Numbered from the stretch's first letter, positions 24,872-37,620 are shown. The stretch: DNA of 64,000 bases from Bostrychus sinensis (GCA_020698575.1 CM036248.1:14909729-14973728); one strand, 5' to 3'. Notes: a model not told the origin generated them from the sequence alone. Made by a program: numbers and translations.

Positions 24872-26450
24872 ATGGCGTCCTCAGATGTCCACGTACGAAT
24901 TTGTGAACAAGAAATACTGAAATATGACTTGGAAATCAAGGCTCTTGTCCAGGTGCGGTTTGTTATTTGGTAAGACTAACGAGTCATGTTTGTAGTCGCG
25001 CTGGTAATGTTTACTGTCACTGAGAAATACCTCGTTTTTTTGTTGTTTTTTTTCCATAAAGAAATCCTCCAGCCAACAGCGCCACAGCTGCCGCTATCAC
25101 GTTAACGCTGCATAGAAACTACAGCGTATTAGTGTAGTTACTTACTGTAAGCTACTATTTTAGGTAGCGCAGAGTATTTGATCAGCTTGATCTTAAGATC
25201 TACTGTAAACTTAAGGAGACGTCAAAGAGATGACTGTAAAGTAAAGAGCCTGCAGTTGGTTTCCTTTAGTTTTACAGTTTGAAAGGACATTTCTGGATAT
25301 ATTAAATTGTAGTATGGTTAAATAAAGGTACATTTTCTTACAGAGGGGTTTACTGTTTATGGTCAGGAAATAATCATCTCTTTGCTATGACCTTTTTTAG
25401 GATATTACTGACTGCTCTGGACCTCAGACCAAACTGACAGAGCTGAACACAGAGGTCAAAAAGAGTTTCCACAGCCTCAGATTACGCATTCAGGTGGTAA
25501 ACTCTGTGCATTACAGCTGGTTACCTCTTATTCAATAATATTATATAATAGATGATACACAGTAGCATTTAATGCAAACTGTATGCCATGACAGGATCTA
25601 GAGCAGATGGCAATGGAGCAGGACAAAGAGTCGGACAAACAAGCTCTGATAAGTCAGATCGAAGGACACAGAAAACAGATGCTGAGGTAAGACAGTGATT
25701 ATTCTTTCAACATGTGCCACTGTTGTTGTGTCAACTGCACAATTTATAGTTTTCTGTTGTGGTCTGCATGTGTCATTGCAGTAACCAGACAGCTTGGAGG
25801 AAAGCCAACCTTGCCAGCAAACTGTCCATTGACAATATGGAAAAGCAGGCACTACTTAATGGAGCAGATAGTGCTGTGAGACAGAGGTGAGTTGACAGCC
25901 GGTCCTGTGTGGTATCACTATGAACTGTTGGGGAGCGTGTCTTATCAAAACACTAAAACAAAAACCTGTGTGCATGCTTCCCATATTAAAGTTAGTTTTA
26001 CTGTACTATTTGGCTTATTATTATCAGGAAGATGACCAAAGAAAGCCTGGCCCAGACGACCAGCAGCATCACAGAGAATCTCATGAGCATCAGCCGAATG
26101 ATGGCGCAGCAGGTTCAACAAAGTGAGGAGACCGTGACAACACTAGGTTGGTGCAAAAAATAATTGACTGTATGAATTCTGAATTTGTCAAGACATAATT
26201 TACTTGCAAGTTGGTTTGAAAAATTAAAACTCTGTATCGATTTTTGCCAAAAGCAACCTCTTCAAAGACCGTTCAAGAGACCAATGAAGAATTTAAGACA
26301 ATGACTGGGACGATACAGCTGGGGAGAAAACTAATCACCAAGTACAACCGCAGGGAGCTCACAGATAAACTTCTCATCTTCCTGGCTTTGGCCCTTTTTC
26401 TTGCCACAGTGCTCTACATCCTCAAGAAGCGACTGTTCCCCTTCCTGTAG
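24872..26450 (+). CDS. bnip1: BNIP1/SEC20 vesicle-transport SNARE, 6 exons
   Basis: ER Q-SNARE of the syntaxin-18 complex that drives Golgi-to-ER retrograde fusion; it also carries a BH3-like segment that interacts with BCL2-family proteins. Exons are 24872-24952, 25401-25493, 25595-25686, 25782-25886, 26028-26146 and 26254-26450, all with GT/AG borders. They total 228 residues, equal to human BNIP1. The N-terminus MASSDVHVRICEQEILKYDL is followed by a coiled-coil region. The BH3-like segment spans about residues 83-105, and the SNARE region (KESLAQTTSSITENLMSISR) begins about residue 125. GTIQLGRKLITKYNRRELTD precedes one C-terminal membrane anchor (about 203-220) and the basic end KKRLFPFL. 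This is the tail-anchored topology of SEC20. The gene is intact. Confidence 0.97.
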
Positions 26451-28861
26451 ATCAGGTACTCATACAAGGCACTAATGATGTGCTGTATGTGTGAGGTTGA
26501 TATTTATACAAAACTGTAGTGTATAATATGTTTCTAGTAAAAGCCATGTGACCTCTCTGATAGGAAACAGGTGGTAACGTAAGAGTAAAAACATTTTTAA
26601 TTTATTGACATTTTAAGCATTAATGACTGAGAAAGAACATGATTTTAGAAAGCATATATTTTGACTGAACCCTGATAGTGATGCTGTGCATTGCATAGAT
26701 AATCAGAAGTTGGACCACTTGCGTTTGTCTTTTTGTTGAGAATGTAGATCATTCATTTATTTAACATATCTAATATAAAGCATATGGTATCACACAGTTG
26801 TTATATGATACCAACCTACATTTGCTACCACTCAAAACTATTATGACAGGACCATGTCAGCTTTTTAACAAGCATCTGTATTTTTATTTAAAATTTTGCA
26901 TTCACTGTATAATATAATGTTATGTATTTAGTTTTGCTTTTAGGCTTCTTCTTCTTGAAGTGCTGTGAATTGAAAAAAGTATTTGGATAATCATATTTGC
27001 TTCACCAGTATGTGCCCTTAAGATTATCCTTTGCTTTAGCTAACAAAAAAACTAAGAAGCACCATCTGCATGGACTGGCCCTGTGTTGGTTTGGCTTCTG
27101 TCCTGCTGCTGAGCAGAAAAGCTCAGAAAAGCAGTGGCACTGGTCATACTGGCAGAGATAGAGCAGCCTCCATCCCTGCCTTTCTTCAGATAAGACCCGG
27201 AAAAGCAGATTATTGCGACCTGTTTCCCGCCTCCCGTTCCATTGTGGAGGGAGGATATTTTTAGGTTTGTATGGCTTTGTTATCTGACGTTGCCTTTTCA
27301 ACACCTCAGAGGAGAGGGTGGCCAGAGGGGCTACATGACCTTGCTCTCCACATGACGATTGCCTGGCATTGCCATAATTTGAAAATATACATGTTTCTGC
27401 CATATTGATCGTCAATAAACACAAGACAACTAGCACAGTCTGTTAAAATGTCCTTAGTATTTTTTTGTTTGGGGTTTTTGGTTGTGTGAGCACAAGACAA
27501 CAAGTGTCTGTGTGGAGAGATGCCTAAGAATCTCTTACTCATTTAAAGTGGAGGCTGTTGGGCAAAGCAGTTTTGTTTAACGGTGCACTTAAACTAGGCC
27601 TCTGCCTCTTGGTCAAGCAAATTGTACTGTTCTTGCATTTAGCACTGTGATAATATCAATCAAGTGTTCAGTTTATGTTCAGACAGGGAGAGAGCAATCT
27701 CAAAAGAGAGAGACTGCATTCACATAAACACAAGGCCCAGTAAAACTCTTCTAATGCTTTGAGGTCATTGTTTTTTATGTTTGGAAAATTATATTATTTA
27801 TTATTAGCAAATGGTAATATTTAGTGTAAATCTGTTTAAGCCTAAACCATCATTATTTACAAAGTCTGAAAAATGGGATAGTCTCTCATTCACACTTTAT
27901 CACCACAAAGAAAAAAAAAAAAAAGAACATTGAGGAAAATACTAAACGGCACGTTTTCAGAAGACATTAACCTAAAACATTGGAGAAGGTCAAGGTCATG
28001 GCTTGCATCCATTTCTGTCTTGGACTGAGCTCTAAAACTAGTGTACCAGTTCCCGACAGTAGGTTGTAAAAAAGTGTAAACTTTGAACAACCTTTAACCC
28101 TGTTTAAGCAGACTGAAGGATGTTTCCTAATGACCACTTAAACGTTTACACCAAACATAAGACATGAGCTTTTACAGATGGCACCGCTCATGAAAACTGG
28201 TGAAACCATTATGTGACAAATGACCTCTAATACTGGTATAGACTGTTAAAATATTACAATGCGTAGATATGTTTTTGTGATTAGTTTATTTAGCAAAATA
28301 ATTACTTATTCAGGGATAAGTACACATGAGTTTTAAATGATTGTCATTGTCTTTGTCAGGGATAATAATGAAATTGTCACAATAGACTAAGCAATGTTTG
28401 CTTCACAAGTGCATCTTATAATTTCCTTGTCCACTGCATTTTTTTCCCTCTAAAACACATTTGCAAATGCAAACCTATGGACATGAGCAAGCTTTTCCAC
28501 AGAAAAAAAAATCTGCTGCTCATGGGCATTTTGGAAAAACGTTTTAGAGGACTTTGTTTAATGTAGGTGGATTTTTAGAATATGCATCTAAATTATATGG
28601 CTTTTGTCTTAAGTACCCTATACTGATCTGCCTAACTCGTCTTTAAAAACTCTTCAGTGTTTCACGTTTACAATATTTTATGTAACGATTTTTGTAATTC
28701 AGTGCCACAAAATCAGAAAAAGTAGTGTTAAACAAAACGAGCCTCTATGGGAGGTTAGTTAATTAAATAATAGTATAATAAAAGTTAACTAAGTCTCGAC
28801 ACATTTCCAAACGCATGCAGTTCTCTGTAACATAGACCTCTGGTCTAGTCCCATGTGGTCT
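26451..28861. other. bnip1-nkx2.5 tail-to-tail spacer
   Basis: Contains the bnip1 3' UTR (no canonical AATAAA close to the stop) and, on the other strand, the nkx2.5 3' UTR. A minus-strand AATAAA at 28285-28290, about 575 bases after the nkx2.5 stop, is a possible end. A GC-richer unique patch at about 27060-27260 includes AGATAAG (GATA-type, about 27188). Its minus strand is open for 144 codons, with no recognised protein. Confidence 0.45.
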
Positions 28862-29600
28862 TCACCACGTCCTGATGCCGTGCAACGAGGACACGCCGCT
28901 CGAGGAGAAGCTCTGAACGGGACCTAAATCTCCAAAGTTCATGTAGCTGCTGCTGGACGAGCCCTGCACAGTCTGCGCGGTGGCTGCTGGGTAATTACAC
29001 GTGTAGTTCGTGTTGCAGCCGGGGCCCGTGTAGTTAGTGAAAGCAGGGTAGTTGTTGTAGGGGAAGTGGTTGATGTGCCCCACGCCGTAGGACGGGTTAT
29101 AGGCCGCAGAGTCCGCAGCGAGGCATGGCTTCCCGTCGCGCACCAGCACCGGGACAGAGACCCTCCGGGGCGGCGGCAGGGACACCATCTCCAGGCTCTG
29201 GTCCTGCCGCTGCCGTTTGCACTTGTAGCGCCGATTCTGGAACCAAATCTTGACCTGTGTGGGTGTGAGCTTGAGGAGCCCCGCCAGGTGGTCCCTCTCT
29301 GGAGCAGACAGGTAGCGCTGCTGTCTGAAGCGCCGTTCCAGCTCGTGCACCTGCGCCTGGGAGAAGAGCACGCGGGGTTTTCTGCGCCTCCGAGGTTTTA
29401 AAGGACGCTCCTGGTCCTCGGACTTCAGGACGTCCGAGGCATCAGCACCGAACTCCTCTGTGGAGGACAGGAATAGAATTAAGTGATCTTCTCTACAAAT
29501 AGGCGCTAATTCTAACCTTTTTTGGTACACACCATTTTAACCCATTTTAGCACATTGATACAAAATGGCAACAAAACAGTAATTAGTTACAGTAACAGTA

Positions 29601-29672
<72 letters not shown>

Positions 29673-31141
29673 TTATTTTATTTTATTTATTTATTTATTT
29701 ATTTTTTAGATAGCGCGTTATGAATTGCATCGCACGCAGCAATTACGCAGGTGTTGTCATAAAGCGTCCTCTACAGTATATTGAAGACTTACCGTTGTCC
29801 AAACACAATTGTTTTAAAACTTTAGCTTCACATTTAATTTTTTTCACTTTTTCTGAATAATTGTGTAACTGTTTATGCATTTGAGATTTGAAAATATGCC
29901 CATATAGACACGGGCGGATTAACAATGAAGGACAATGTGCCCTATAGAGTGATTTAAATTCATTAATTAAAACTTATCTTTTAAATAGGGCTGCATTTAT
30001 TTATTTATTTATTTTGAAATCCAACCTTCTCCAAAAATAAACGTTTCTTGTGCAAAGTGACAGACAATTGACTCAATATCGCCACAACAGAAAAGGTCAT
30101 CGTACGAAGACAACAATACTGTTTAAAGGCTGCCGTTAATGAAATATTCACCTTATCATTTTATACAGTTTCAAAAAGCATAGTCTTATTATTATCATGG
30201 AAAATAATTTGACAGTACTCTAGACTTTCAGTCTAACATGATAACACTTATGAAAGCTCCAACATTGATCTGAAGTCTTTACAAATGCTAAATGCAGATC
30301 AGCTTTTTGGACCTTTGCCGTTCCAACCAAAGTAAAAATTATTTCGCAGAAAGATGACGTGCACAAAAAAGAATCAGTGAATAAAACTCAGTATAGAAAT
30401 TGCTCATAGGCCACAGCAATAAAATAATCAAAATCAAAGTTTGTATAATATTCATTAATGGTGACATTGCGCCTTTTGATTCATTCGTGGACAATCTTGG
30501 ACAGGTTTTGAAGTATACTGTACCTTTAACACCTAACAATTTTACTTAATCTAATACATTTTAAGGTGATATTTTTGTACTTTTGACCTTATTCATCTTA
30601 GTTGTGGTCTTGTGGTCTTGGATTATTTATTATGCTATGGGACAGTTTGCAGTTTAAACATTGTTTTTTAACTTAGATGTTCACCAACAGTGTCATCTCT
30701 CACACTTGACATTTCCTGTCATAGGTTTTAGAACAAAAACTAATTTGATCACGTTTTTCTGTTTAAGTTAAGCTTTACGCACGGACATTTTTAAAACTGA
30801 ATCTGACCTTTTGTGAGTTTCTCTTCATACGCGTCCGTATTCACGTCCTTCTCCAGATCCATGTCCAGGACTGATTTCCCATAAAAGGCAGTAGTAAAGT
30901 TTAGCGCGTGAGTTCCTCTGCAGCCACTGCCTTTGGTCTCGTTGAGCTCTTCCCCAAAAAGCGCCATGTCCCGCAGAGGCTCGTGCTTCATGTGGGCCTG
31001 CATCATGCACGAGGAAGACGAGGATGAAGAGGAGGATGAGGCGCACGCGTCTAGATGGGACGCCAGGACGTCGTGGGCCTGTTCCAGGTTTAGGATGTCC
31101 TTTACAGAGAAGGGAGTGGACGTGCTGGGGCTGGGGAACAT
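28862..31141 (-). CDS. nkx2.5: Homeobox protein Nkx2.5, 2 exons
   Basis: NK2-class homeodomain activator that specifies heart progenitors with GATA4 and TBX5, acting in the nucleus. Exon 1 is 31141-30808, exon 2 is 29457-28862, joined in phase 1 by an AAAG|GTCAGA donor and a CCTCCACAG acceptor: 309 residues. Domains in order: tinman/TN domain, residues about 8-20 (STPFSVKDILNLEQ); a run of ten serines (about 36-45); homeodomain about 135-194 with WFQNRRYKCKRQ and the NK2-class Tyr54; NK2-specific domain (SVPVLVRDGKPC); a tyrosine-rich C-terminus (YNPSYGVGH, HFPYNNYPAF); and the end SSLHGIRTW, close to human GIRAW. The C-terminal end and YNNYP region favour Nkx2.5 over other NK2 genes. The position beside bnip1 agrees with human synteny. 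Confidence 0.97.
29604..29669. repeat. (TA)n microsatellite in the nkx2.5 intron
   Basis: About 33 uninterrupted TA units, followed by a TTTATT-rich stretch, roughly 150-210 bases into the intron from exon 2. Confidence 0.97.
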
Positions 31142-31212
31142 CGCTTATGGAGTCATTGAAGGCAACACGAAGTCAACGACCCTCCTCTGGCTCCGGCTTG
31201 TGTTTACTGCGC

Positions 31213-31351
31213 TCAAGTGGTAGTTTGGTCGTGAGCCTGACTGAAGTGTGCATTTTGAAAGTCAACTCTGGCTCCAAACTTTGGCTTGGCCTCCCCCTAG
31301 TGACGCAAACGAGAGGAGGGGGAGATGGGACCCTCATATGGGGCAAGTGTT
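31213..31351. promoter_or_regulatory. nkx2.5: nkx2.5 proximal promoter with NKE and CArG-like sites
   Basis: TCAAGTGG at 31213-31220 is an exact match to the Nkx2.5 binding consensus TNAAGTGG and lies about 72 bases upstream of the start codon. CCTCATATGG at 31332-31341 is a CArG box with one mismatch and contains the E-box CATATG. No TATA box is clear. The sites suggest autoregulation and SRF-type input; both are inferences from motifs. Confidence 0.4.
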
Positions 31352-33150
31352 CTCCCATTCAGTTGTCTGCATCAGGCCTCATGATCCACATTCATAATAC
31401 GATATGGTCCATCTAAACATTATACTAATTTAGATTTCTACTATTACTTCTTGTTACCCATCATTATTTAAAATCGATTTTAATTATTTAATATTTTATA
31501 GTTTAAATAAAATCCCCCAAAATATCCTCGTGACAGTAAAAAAAAAAAAAAAAAAAAAAAAAGTTTTAAGAAACTTAATAGGCTACACTTAAATACAGAA
31601 AATTGTCAGTTGCTACTCATCTCTACTTACTGTGTGTCCAGTAATGTGTGAATATTAAAATTAGATCCAACAATGTATAATTTAAAGGTTCTTTGGTGAA
31701 ACAAGAGTATCTGTTATACCTTTGAAATCCACTTAACTAACTTACTCTCTAACTCTCTTTCCTTAACGTCAACTAAAATCTTTGCCACAGGCCACTTTTC
31801 CACTCTCCCTAATCCCATTTGGGGTCAGACTGTGATGGAGCTGTATCAATGTAACCTTCCCAGACTGCATATAGTGCAACCCGTTTGTCTGTTTATGGCT
31901 TACATTTCTGTTTATAATGAAAAATATTGTAAAAGTGGAAGTACAACAGCACAACAAACTGAAATTAAATTTACACTTGTTTGATTTAGTCTCTCTATTG
32001 TTGCTCCTGTTTCCTTCTCCAACCTCTGCCGTACAATCTACTTTACTGATAGAAATCCAGCCACAGGTGGTTACAAGCCAATTTACTATTCGTGCCGGTC
32101 CCCAGCCTAAAAAATTGAAAGTTCTATGGTCCCAAATGCCAAAAGAAAAGATGAAGCTAAGCCAACTGTTTACATGTTTTGTTTGTGTCAAAATTTATAG
32201 TGTAAATGTTTCTTTATAATGGGTGGACTTTTTTGCACTATTCCAGTTTACTGTTACGCATCACATAAACATATTTCCACATTTCTGAGTCACAGCAGTG
32301 GACGGATGTTTAACTATTCAAGACAAACACTCGTAAATAAATCTGTTGAAATTGTTGGTGTGAGAAGCTGAAGCTAGCGTCCCATGAGTCTGCAGATGAT
32401 GATTTTAGTTAAAGACCATTTAACAGGGGTTAATATGACTGATAACCCCTGGTCCTGGATGTGTGCAGGGGACAGGGGTCTGTCTGTCCCCCATCCGAGG
32501 GGAAATGAAGACAACAGGTTGGACAAGGAACCTGAAACCAGCAGTACACACTCACTGCTGTCTGGATAGGGAGACTCTGGAGCCATAGTCTGTCTTATCA
32601 GTGGGTGATAACAGATGGACACACACCACACACACACTGCTGCGGCTACTTAAAGTGTCAGATGTGACACTAGGATCCCTATAAAGATAAATGTACCTGA
32701 ATGAGCAGTTTTACATATATACTGTAGTCACACACAGGTTAATAAGGTTATTTATATATTTTTTTAATTTGTTTACTGGTTTATTGTGTCCTGGGTGTCG
32801 AGTGTTATTATTATTTTTTTTTAAATACATTTTTTTATTCATATAGGTTTAGTCCTTACTCTTAATTGTTTTTAAGTCCTTATTCTGTTTTTTCCAGGGT
32901 ACAGCCATAGGTTTTTTTTTTTTTTCAATTTAATTTCTGAATTTGGCTTCAAGTAGGCCTAAAGTTATGTCCTGTGTGGCTTATTTTAAGCCTTAGATGA
33001 GTTGCGGAATTTAAACTTATAGATTAATAATAATAATTAATCCTGGTTTTCTTTAAAGGTTTAGACCAGATTCTGTATTAGTTTAACATTACTTCAGTTC
33101 TGGATGAAACCAGATTTATTTTGTATATATATTTAATGAAGATAAGATGT
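31352..33150. other. nkx2.5 upstream region, no gene
   Basis: AT-rich unique sequence with a run of 25 A (31538-31562). Several T-rich stretches occur at 32750-32930. A patch at 32380-32600 is slightly GC-richer. No coding or named repeat. Confidence 0.45.
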
Positions 33151-33169
33151 AATAGTCTATATGACATTC

Positions 33170-33990
33170 CTCCGAGATCTCTGTGCGTCATGACGCACGG
33201 CCTGTGTTTGCTCGGCTTGGCACTAAACCTTGCCATTAATACGTGTGGAGCCGTCCACAGGAGACAGACAGTATTATCGTTTGTTTTATCTCCAGCGTTT
33301 AGCGCAGCCATGGGCTAAATGGCTCTCTCTGTCTCCGCGCCGCCGATGGTGTTTATAGTTTTAAAGACTATTTGTGCGCCTCGAGAACTGATGAATGGCC
33401 GCGGAGTCTCTCTCGGGCGCAGCGAGAGTCAACAATGGACCCAGTCCTGTTAATAATTGAGGAAATAAAGTACACAAGACACAGGAAAATGTCTTCACTG
33501 TGATTGATATCATCTGGTCAGTTTTAATGGCGAAGAGTTGGCAGAGTTTTTGACATTAAGGCGTTAAGGTTATACCAGACTCCATACACTTGTCCAGGAC
33601 AATAATTTATAGCGCTGACTGTAAATTGAAGATGACAGGTCTGGCATGTGGTTCCTGTCCTAATGCTGGCCCACAGCAGCCCGCGCCCCTTTGACCTGTC
33701 TTTCTGCAGCACATCTCCAGCGCAGATAAAGCCAAAGATAAAGTTGCTTAAAAACTTCCGCTGCACGGTCCGCGGGGGTATTTTGAGGCTCGCGTGTCAC
33801 TGAGCCTCCGTGAGTGTTTGCGGGGGCGCGTGCATGGTTTGTTGTGGCCTAAATTAAAATGTTTGTGTCCTGTCTGAAGGTGTGTGACGCGACGCCGCTC
33901 AAGAATTCACTGCCCTTTCTCTCGCTATTTGTCCATTTAGATCATTAACTGCTTAGAGACGGGACTCACAGTAATGGGGCCTAATGGGAT
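33170..33990. promoter_or_regulatory. nkx2.5: Candidate nkx2.5 upstream enhancer block
   Basis: A unique, CpG-containing block about 2.0-2.8 kb upstream of the nkx2.5 start codon in otherwise AT-rich DNA. It holds two GATA sites AGATAA 13 bases apart (33724-33729 and 33737-33742). A third lies on the opposite strand (33296-33301), with a SOX-type AACAATGG at 33431-33438. Homeobox-like TTAATAATTGA lies nearby. GATA-dependent enhancers in the few kilobases upstream of Nkx2-5 are known in mouse; equivalence is inferred. Conservation could not be tested here. Confidence 0.35.
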
Positions 33991-34322
33991 TTATTCCAGG
34001 TAGAAAACACAACTCTGATCAAAACCCTGCAGCCATCAGCTTCACAAAATAACAGATTGCTTTGGACTAGGATTTTACAACACCCTTTTCTCACCTAATG
34101 CTCTATTTGGTTTAATCTGTGCATTTGTGTGGTAGTAGTTCCAAATAGTCATTTAAAATATAAAGTAGAGTTTTAGAAATAGTTTTCCCAACCATTTATT
34201 TTGTGGAATGTCATAAAAATAATGTTAAACTGTAATATGAACTTGCCTGGACTACAATATGTTTTAAACATTATACTATATATATATATAGGCTATACTA
34301 ACGCCATTTGGAGGAAATTTGT

Positions 34323-34385
34323 AAAAACAAACAAACATACAAACAAAAACATAACAAAACAAACAAACAAACAAAACAAAAACAA
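34323..34385. repeat. Imperfect (AAAC)n tract
   Basis: Repeated AAAC/AAACA units over about 60 bases. Confidence 0.9.
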
Positions 34386-34749
34386 TGAAGACCTCATAGG
34401 GGCCACAAATACCAAATAAGCACCAAAAGAGGGGCCGTAAGATTGGCCCCGTGGGACACTGCGTCGGAAATCCTGCATTTTGTTCCTCTGACAAAGAAGT
34501 TGCAAATTTTTAAAGCTGTTTAAATTTCAAGCTTACATTTCTAATCATAAACATAAGCTGACAACAGATTTTATCAGTGTGCTGACAGCATCTATAGCGA
34601 GTCCTACACGCTGATCCATTTTTTTGTTGGGCAGATTGTGAGATCTATGGACGCAGATCTGTCACATTAATTTAAGGCCAGAAGATACAGTTCTATGGTT
34701 GCAATTTTTTTATGTAATCTCTTTTAGGACTGCGTGTCCTCCCCGTGTT

Positions 34750-34975
34750 ATACTGGGTTCTTTCTGGGTATTCTGGCTTCCTCCCACCGTACAAAGACAT
34801 TTAGGCTATTGATTCATCTAAACCGCCTCTATGTGAATAAATGTGGAAGTGAATAGTTGTCTCTGTGTGTGTCTCTAAGTGTCAGCCCTGCGACTAGCTG
34901 ACCATTGTCCAGGTGTACCCCACTTAAAACCATCACCCCGAGCGGGAACAATGAATTAATGAATTCCACACAAAC
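34750..34975 (+). repeat. Repeat R1, long 3' portion
   Basis: GGGTTCTTTCTGGGTATTCT, CTTCCTCCCACCGTAC, GTGTCTCTAAGTGTCAGCCC, TGCGACTAGCTGACC and GTCCAGGTGTACCCCAC appear in the order seen in other copies. Confidence 0.75.
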
Positions 34976-35050
34976 GTACGTTGCTATGAAAACTACCGTG
35001 TGTGGTGCAGCCCAAATGTAGTGTGACCGTCTTTAAATACCTTAGCACCT

Positions 35051-35052
<2 letters not shown>

Positions 35053-35121
<69 letters not shown>
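35053..35121. repeat. (TC)n microsatellite
   Basis: About 34 uninterrupted TC units. Confidence 0.97.
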
Positions 35122-35124
<3 letters not shown>

Positions 35125-35125
<1 letters not shown>

Positions 35126-37140
35126 TTGTCTCTTCCAGTATATTTCACCATGTTCCTCTCTATTCCATCATTAATAGCTGATCTGGCTCAGTTTCCTCAC
35201 GGTGCAAGGTCGTGCCTCGGCAGCTGCACTCTCACGCTGCCCCCTGGATGTTTTTCATATAATATTAGTAACAGTGGTGGAGATTTGATAAACCTGCTGA
35301 TATTTAGCTCTGACTGATGTGGTTTTGCTTGTCCTTGGGCTGGATGCTGAACAATTTGGCCCCGTGTCATTCCCATACCTTCCTATTGAGCAACAACGCC
35401 CCCACGTGACACCAGAACGCACACACAGGATACAACTATACTCTCTTTATTTTAAAGACATAGCTTATTTTAATGTACAATATAGTTCTTCTGGACAAAA
35501 TTGCTGTAACATTCTTGACTACCTTTTTTATCTGATGTATTTTTTAACCTTAAGCATCAGCTGCTAAACAGTCAAATGGAAACTAGCTGTAAAAGGCATG
35601 TGAAGAGGCATCTGTCCGTACATCATTTGTCTTGTCTGTGATGAAGGGAACAACTTGCCCCGTCCCCCTACATGGTCCCAGGTCATGTTTACAGGGTTGG
35701 CAGAGCTTCACACAGTGGTCCGCTGGGTTCAAGGTGATGTTAAGAGCCCCGGTGGGACCCACAAGGATGGCTCAGGCTCCAGAGTTGTGTCTACGGCCTG
35801 TGGTGCCTGCAGATGTCCCGGGTCAGCATCCCAATGTATCAAATATGAGCCGATGAAGGGTTTGAAGAGGTGGGTGGGTGAAGATGGGAGGAGTCTTACA
35901 CAAAGAATCAATGGATAGAGCTTTTTGGGGACAATGGTCTGCACTTTGTTCTTGTTCAAACTTCAGTGGACTCATTGAGCTCATTGTATTAGCGTGTAGC
36001 ACAATAACACAAAAAAGAAAAGGGCACTAACAGAGCTATAATTAATTCAAGTTCCTTCTAATGACATTCACCACAACAAAAGCAATAAAGACATATATTT
36101 TAATTTCAGACTGGCTGTTTTTGTTCACATTTGAAGAGAACATTAGTGTTCAGGAGCAAGAAATGTCTCATCGTTTTGAACTTTCAAGGAAAAGTCAGCT
36201 TCATAGCAATGCATAAACCCCACTCATCAGTCAACATGTGCAGGCAAACAAAGACACAACAAGGGACACAACTTAAGATTCAAAATACATTTATATTTAT
36301 AACAAAATGAAAATCAATACAATGTAAAAACAACAATTTATTGAGCGAAGGAGAGAAATTTGAATTAGGCACAACTCATCACATTAACAAAACCTTTATG
36401 AAAACACGTGTTCCCCTCGTCATCCCTCAAAGCAAGTTGTGCCATTTTTAGGGTGTCTTCAATTATTTTAATTCAGTAAATGTAGATTATTGTGAAATTT
36501 TACTTTTAAAAATAATCATTTTAAAAAATGATTAATAAAGTTCAGCAAATTTGATATATTAAGCAACTCATGTGCTTACAAGCAGCAATAAAAGATGATG
36601 ATCATAATTTTATAAAATGTATTTTAGCTGTATTGCTTTCTGGTATGAAACCAAACTTTGTTCAATCTAAAACATTGCATCATGAACAGTGAGGTCCAAG
36701 AAAGTTGGAAGTTGGGAAGTTGGGTGCTTCTTGACTTTATTTATAATAAGCTTGTTCTGACCATTGTATCAGAGTCTCCTCTCAGCTCATTTACTCAGAA
36801 AGAGTTTGACATGTTGTCCTTGGGTTGTTGTTTTAGGACTCCTGGTTAGAGGACAAACAGTTGTCATGTGTCCCATGACACTAATGTGGCATTTAGCACT
36901 TTTGCTGCACATATGTTGTTTGAACATGGTTCCTCTACAATCCCCTTATAGCTTTCATTATTACTTGACAGTTTCTGCACATGGTGTGCACTCTGCACTC
37001 TGTGTGCGTTTGCCCATTTCTTTGCACTGTTTATTATTTCTGGTGAAAGATAAAATAGTCTTTAAAATGGCAGTGACTTTAGCATTTTCAGGAATAGCTC
37101 TTTACTGTCCCTCCCTTCGGAAGAAATGGATACTGTTTCA
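35125..37140. other. Intergenic, no gene seen
   Basis: Includes a GC-richer patch at about 35640-35930 with short open frames on both strands but no recognised protein. A CCAGGGGGCAGC sequence on the minus strand near 35238-35250 is weakly CTCF-like. The rest is AT-rich. Confidence 0.4.
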
Positions 37141-37144
37141 GATG

Positions 37145-37620
37145 CCTGGCTGCTGTTAGATGTCCCAGTGACAACTGGACCTTAGCGGATCCCATAGGTG
37201 CATCGTCCCAACCTATGAATCCCCTGGACCCCTTAACATCACCTCCTTCCTGGACCCCTATCTCACCCCTGCTCACCTGTCTAGCTGAAGCCTTTTTCTC
37301 CTGTTGCATCCTTTCAGATGTGAACTTTAATAACAAACGGACAATATCCATCAGTCCTGGACACAGCTTGTCCATCCTGGGAGTGGATATCTCCTTTCTT
37401 TGTGGTGCTCCTTGAAGTTTCTGTTTTTCCCATAGCTGGGTTTGAGTTTTTTTTACTTTAATGAGAAAGAAGGTTTAAGGGCAGGGAATGTACAGTCTGT
37501 TTGATTTTTTTTGTTTATTTGTTTGTTTGTTTGATTGATTCTTTATTTATGTCCGTTCCTGTAAAGCCTTTGAGGCAGCAGTTGCGATATTGGGCTATAT
37601 AAATAAAATTATATTGAATA
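37145..37620 (+). repeat. Repeat R4, LINE-like 3' end
   Basis: Shares with 38655-39045 the blocks CACCCCTGCTCACCTGTC, GTCCTGGACAC, GTCCATCCTGGGAG, CTTGAAGTTTCT, AAGCCTTTGAGGC and GATATTGGGCTATATAAATA, ending ATAAAATTATATTGA. A 3' end with an AAT(T)GA tail is typical of fish non-LTR elements. Confidence 0.65.

Noticed and set aside
27002..27436. 144-codon minus-strand frame between bnip1 and nkx2.5
   Set aside because: No recognisable domain, cysteine and basic residues scattered as in random translation, lies in the convergent 3' UTR space of two known genes; length alone is not enough.
29066..29401. 111-codon plus-strand frame
   Set aside because: It is the antisense shadow of the nkx2.5 homeobox exon.
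30933..31416. Plus-strand frames of 96 and 130 codons
   Set aside because: They are antisense to nkx2.5 exon 1 and its promoter; the acidic run is the reverse of the serine codons.
35632..35959. Overlapping frames of 74-87 codons on both strands
   Set aside because: Open in several frames at once with no family likeness; typical of a short GC-rich patch.
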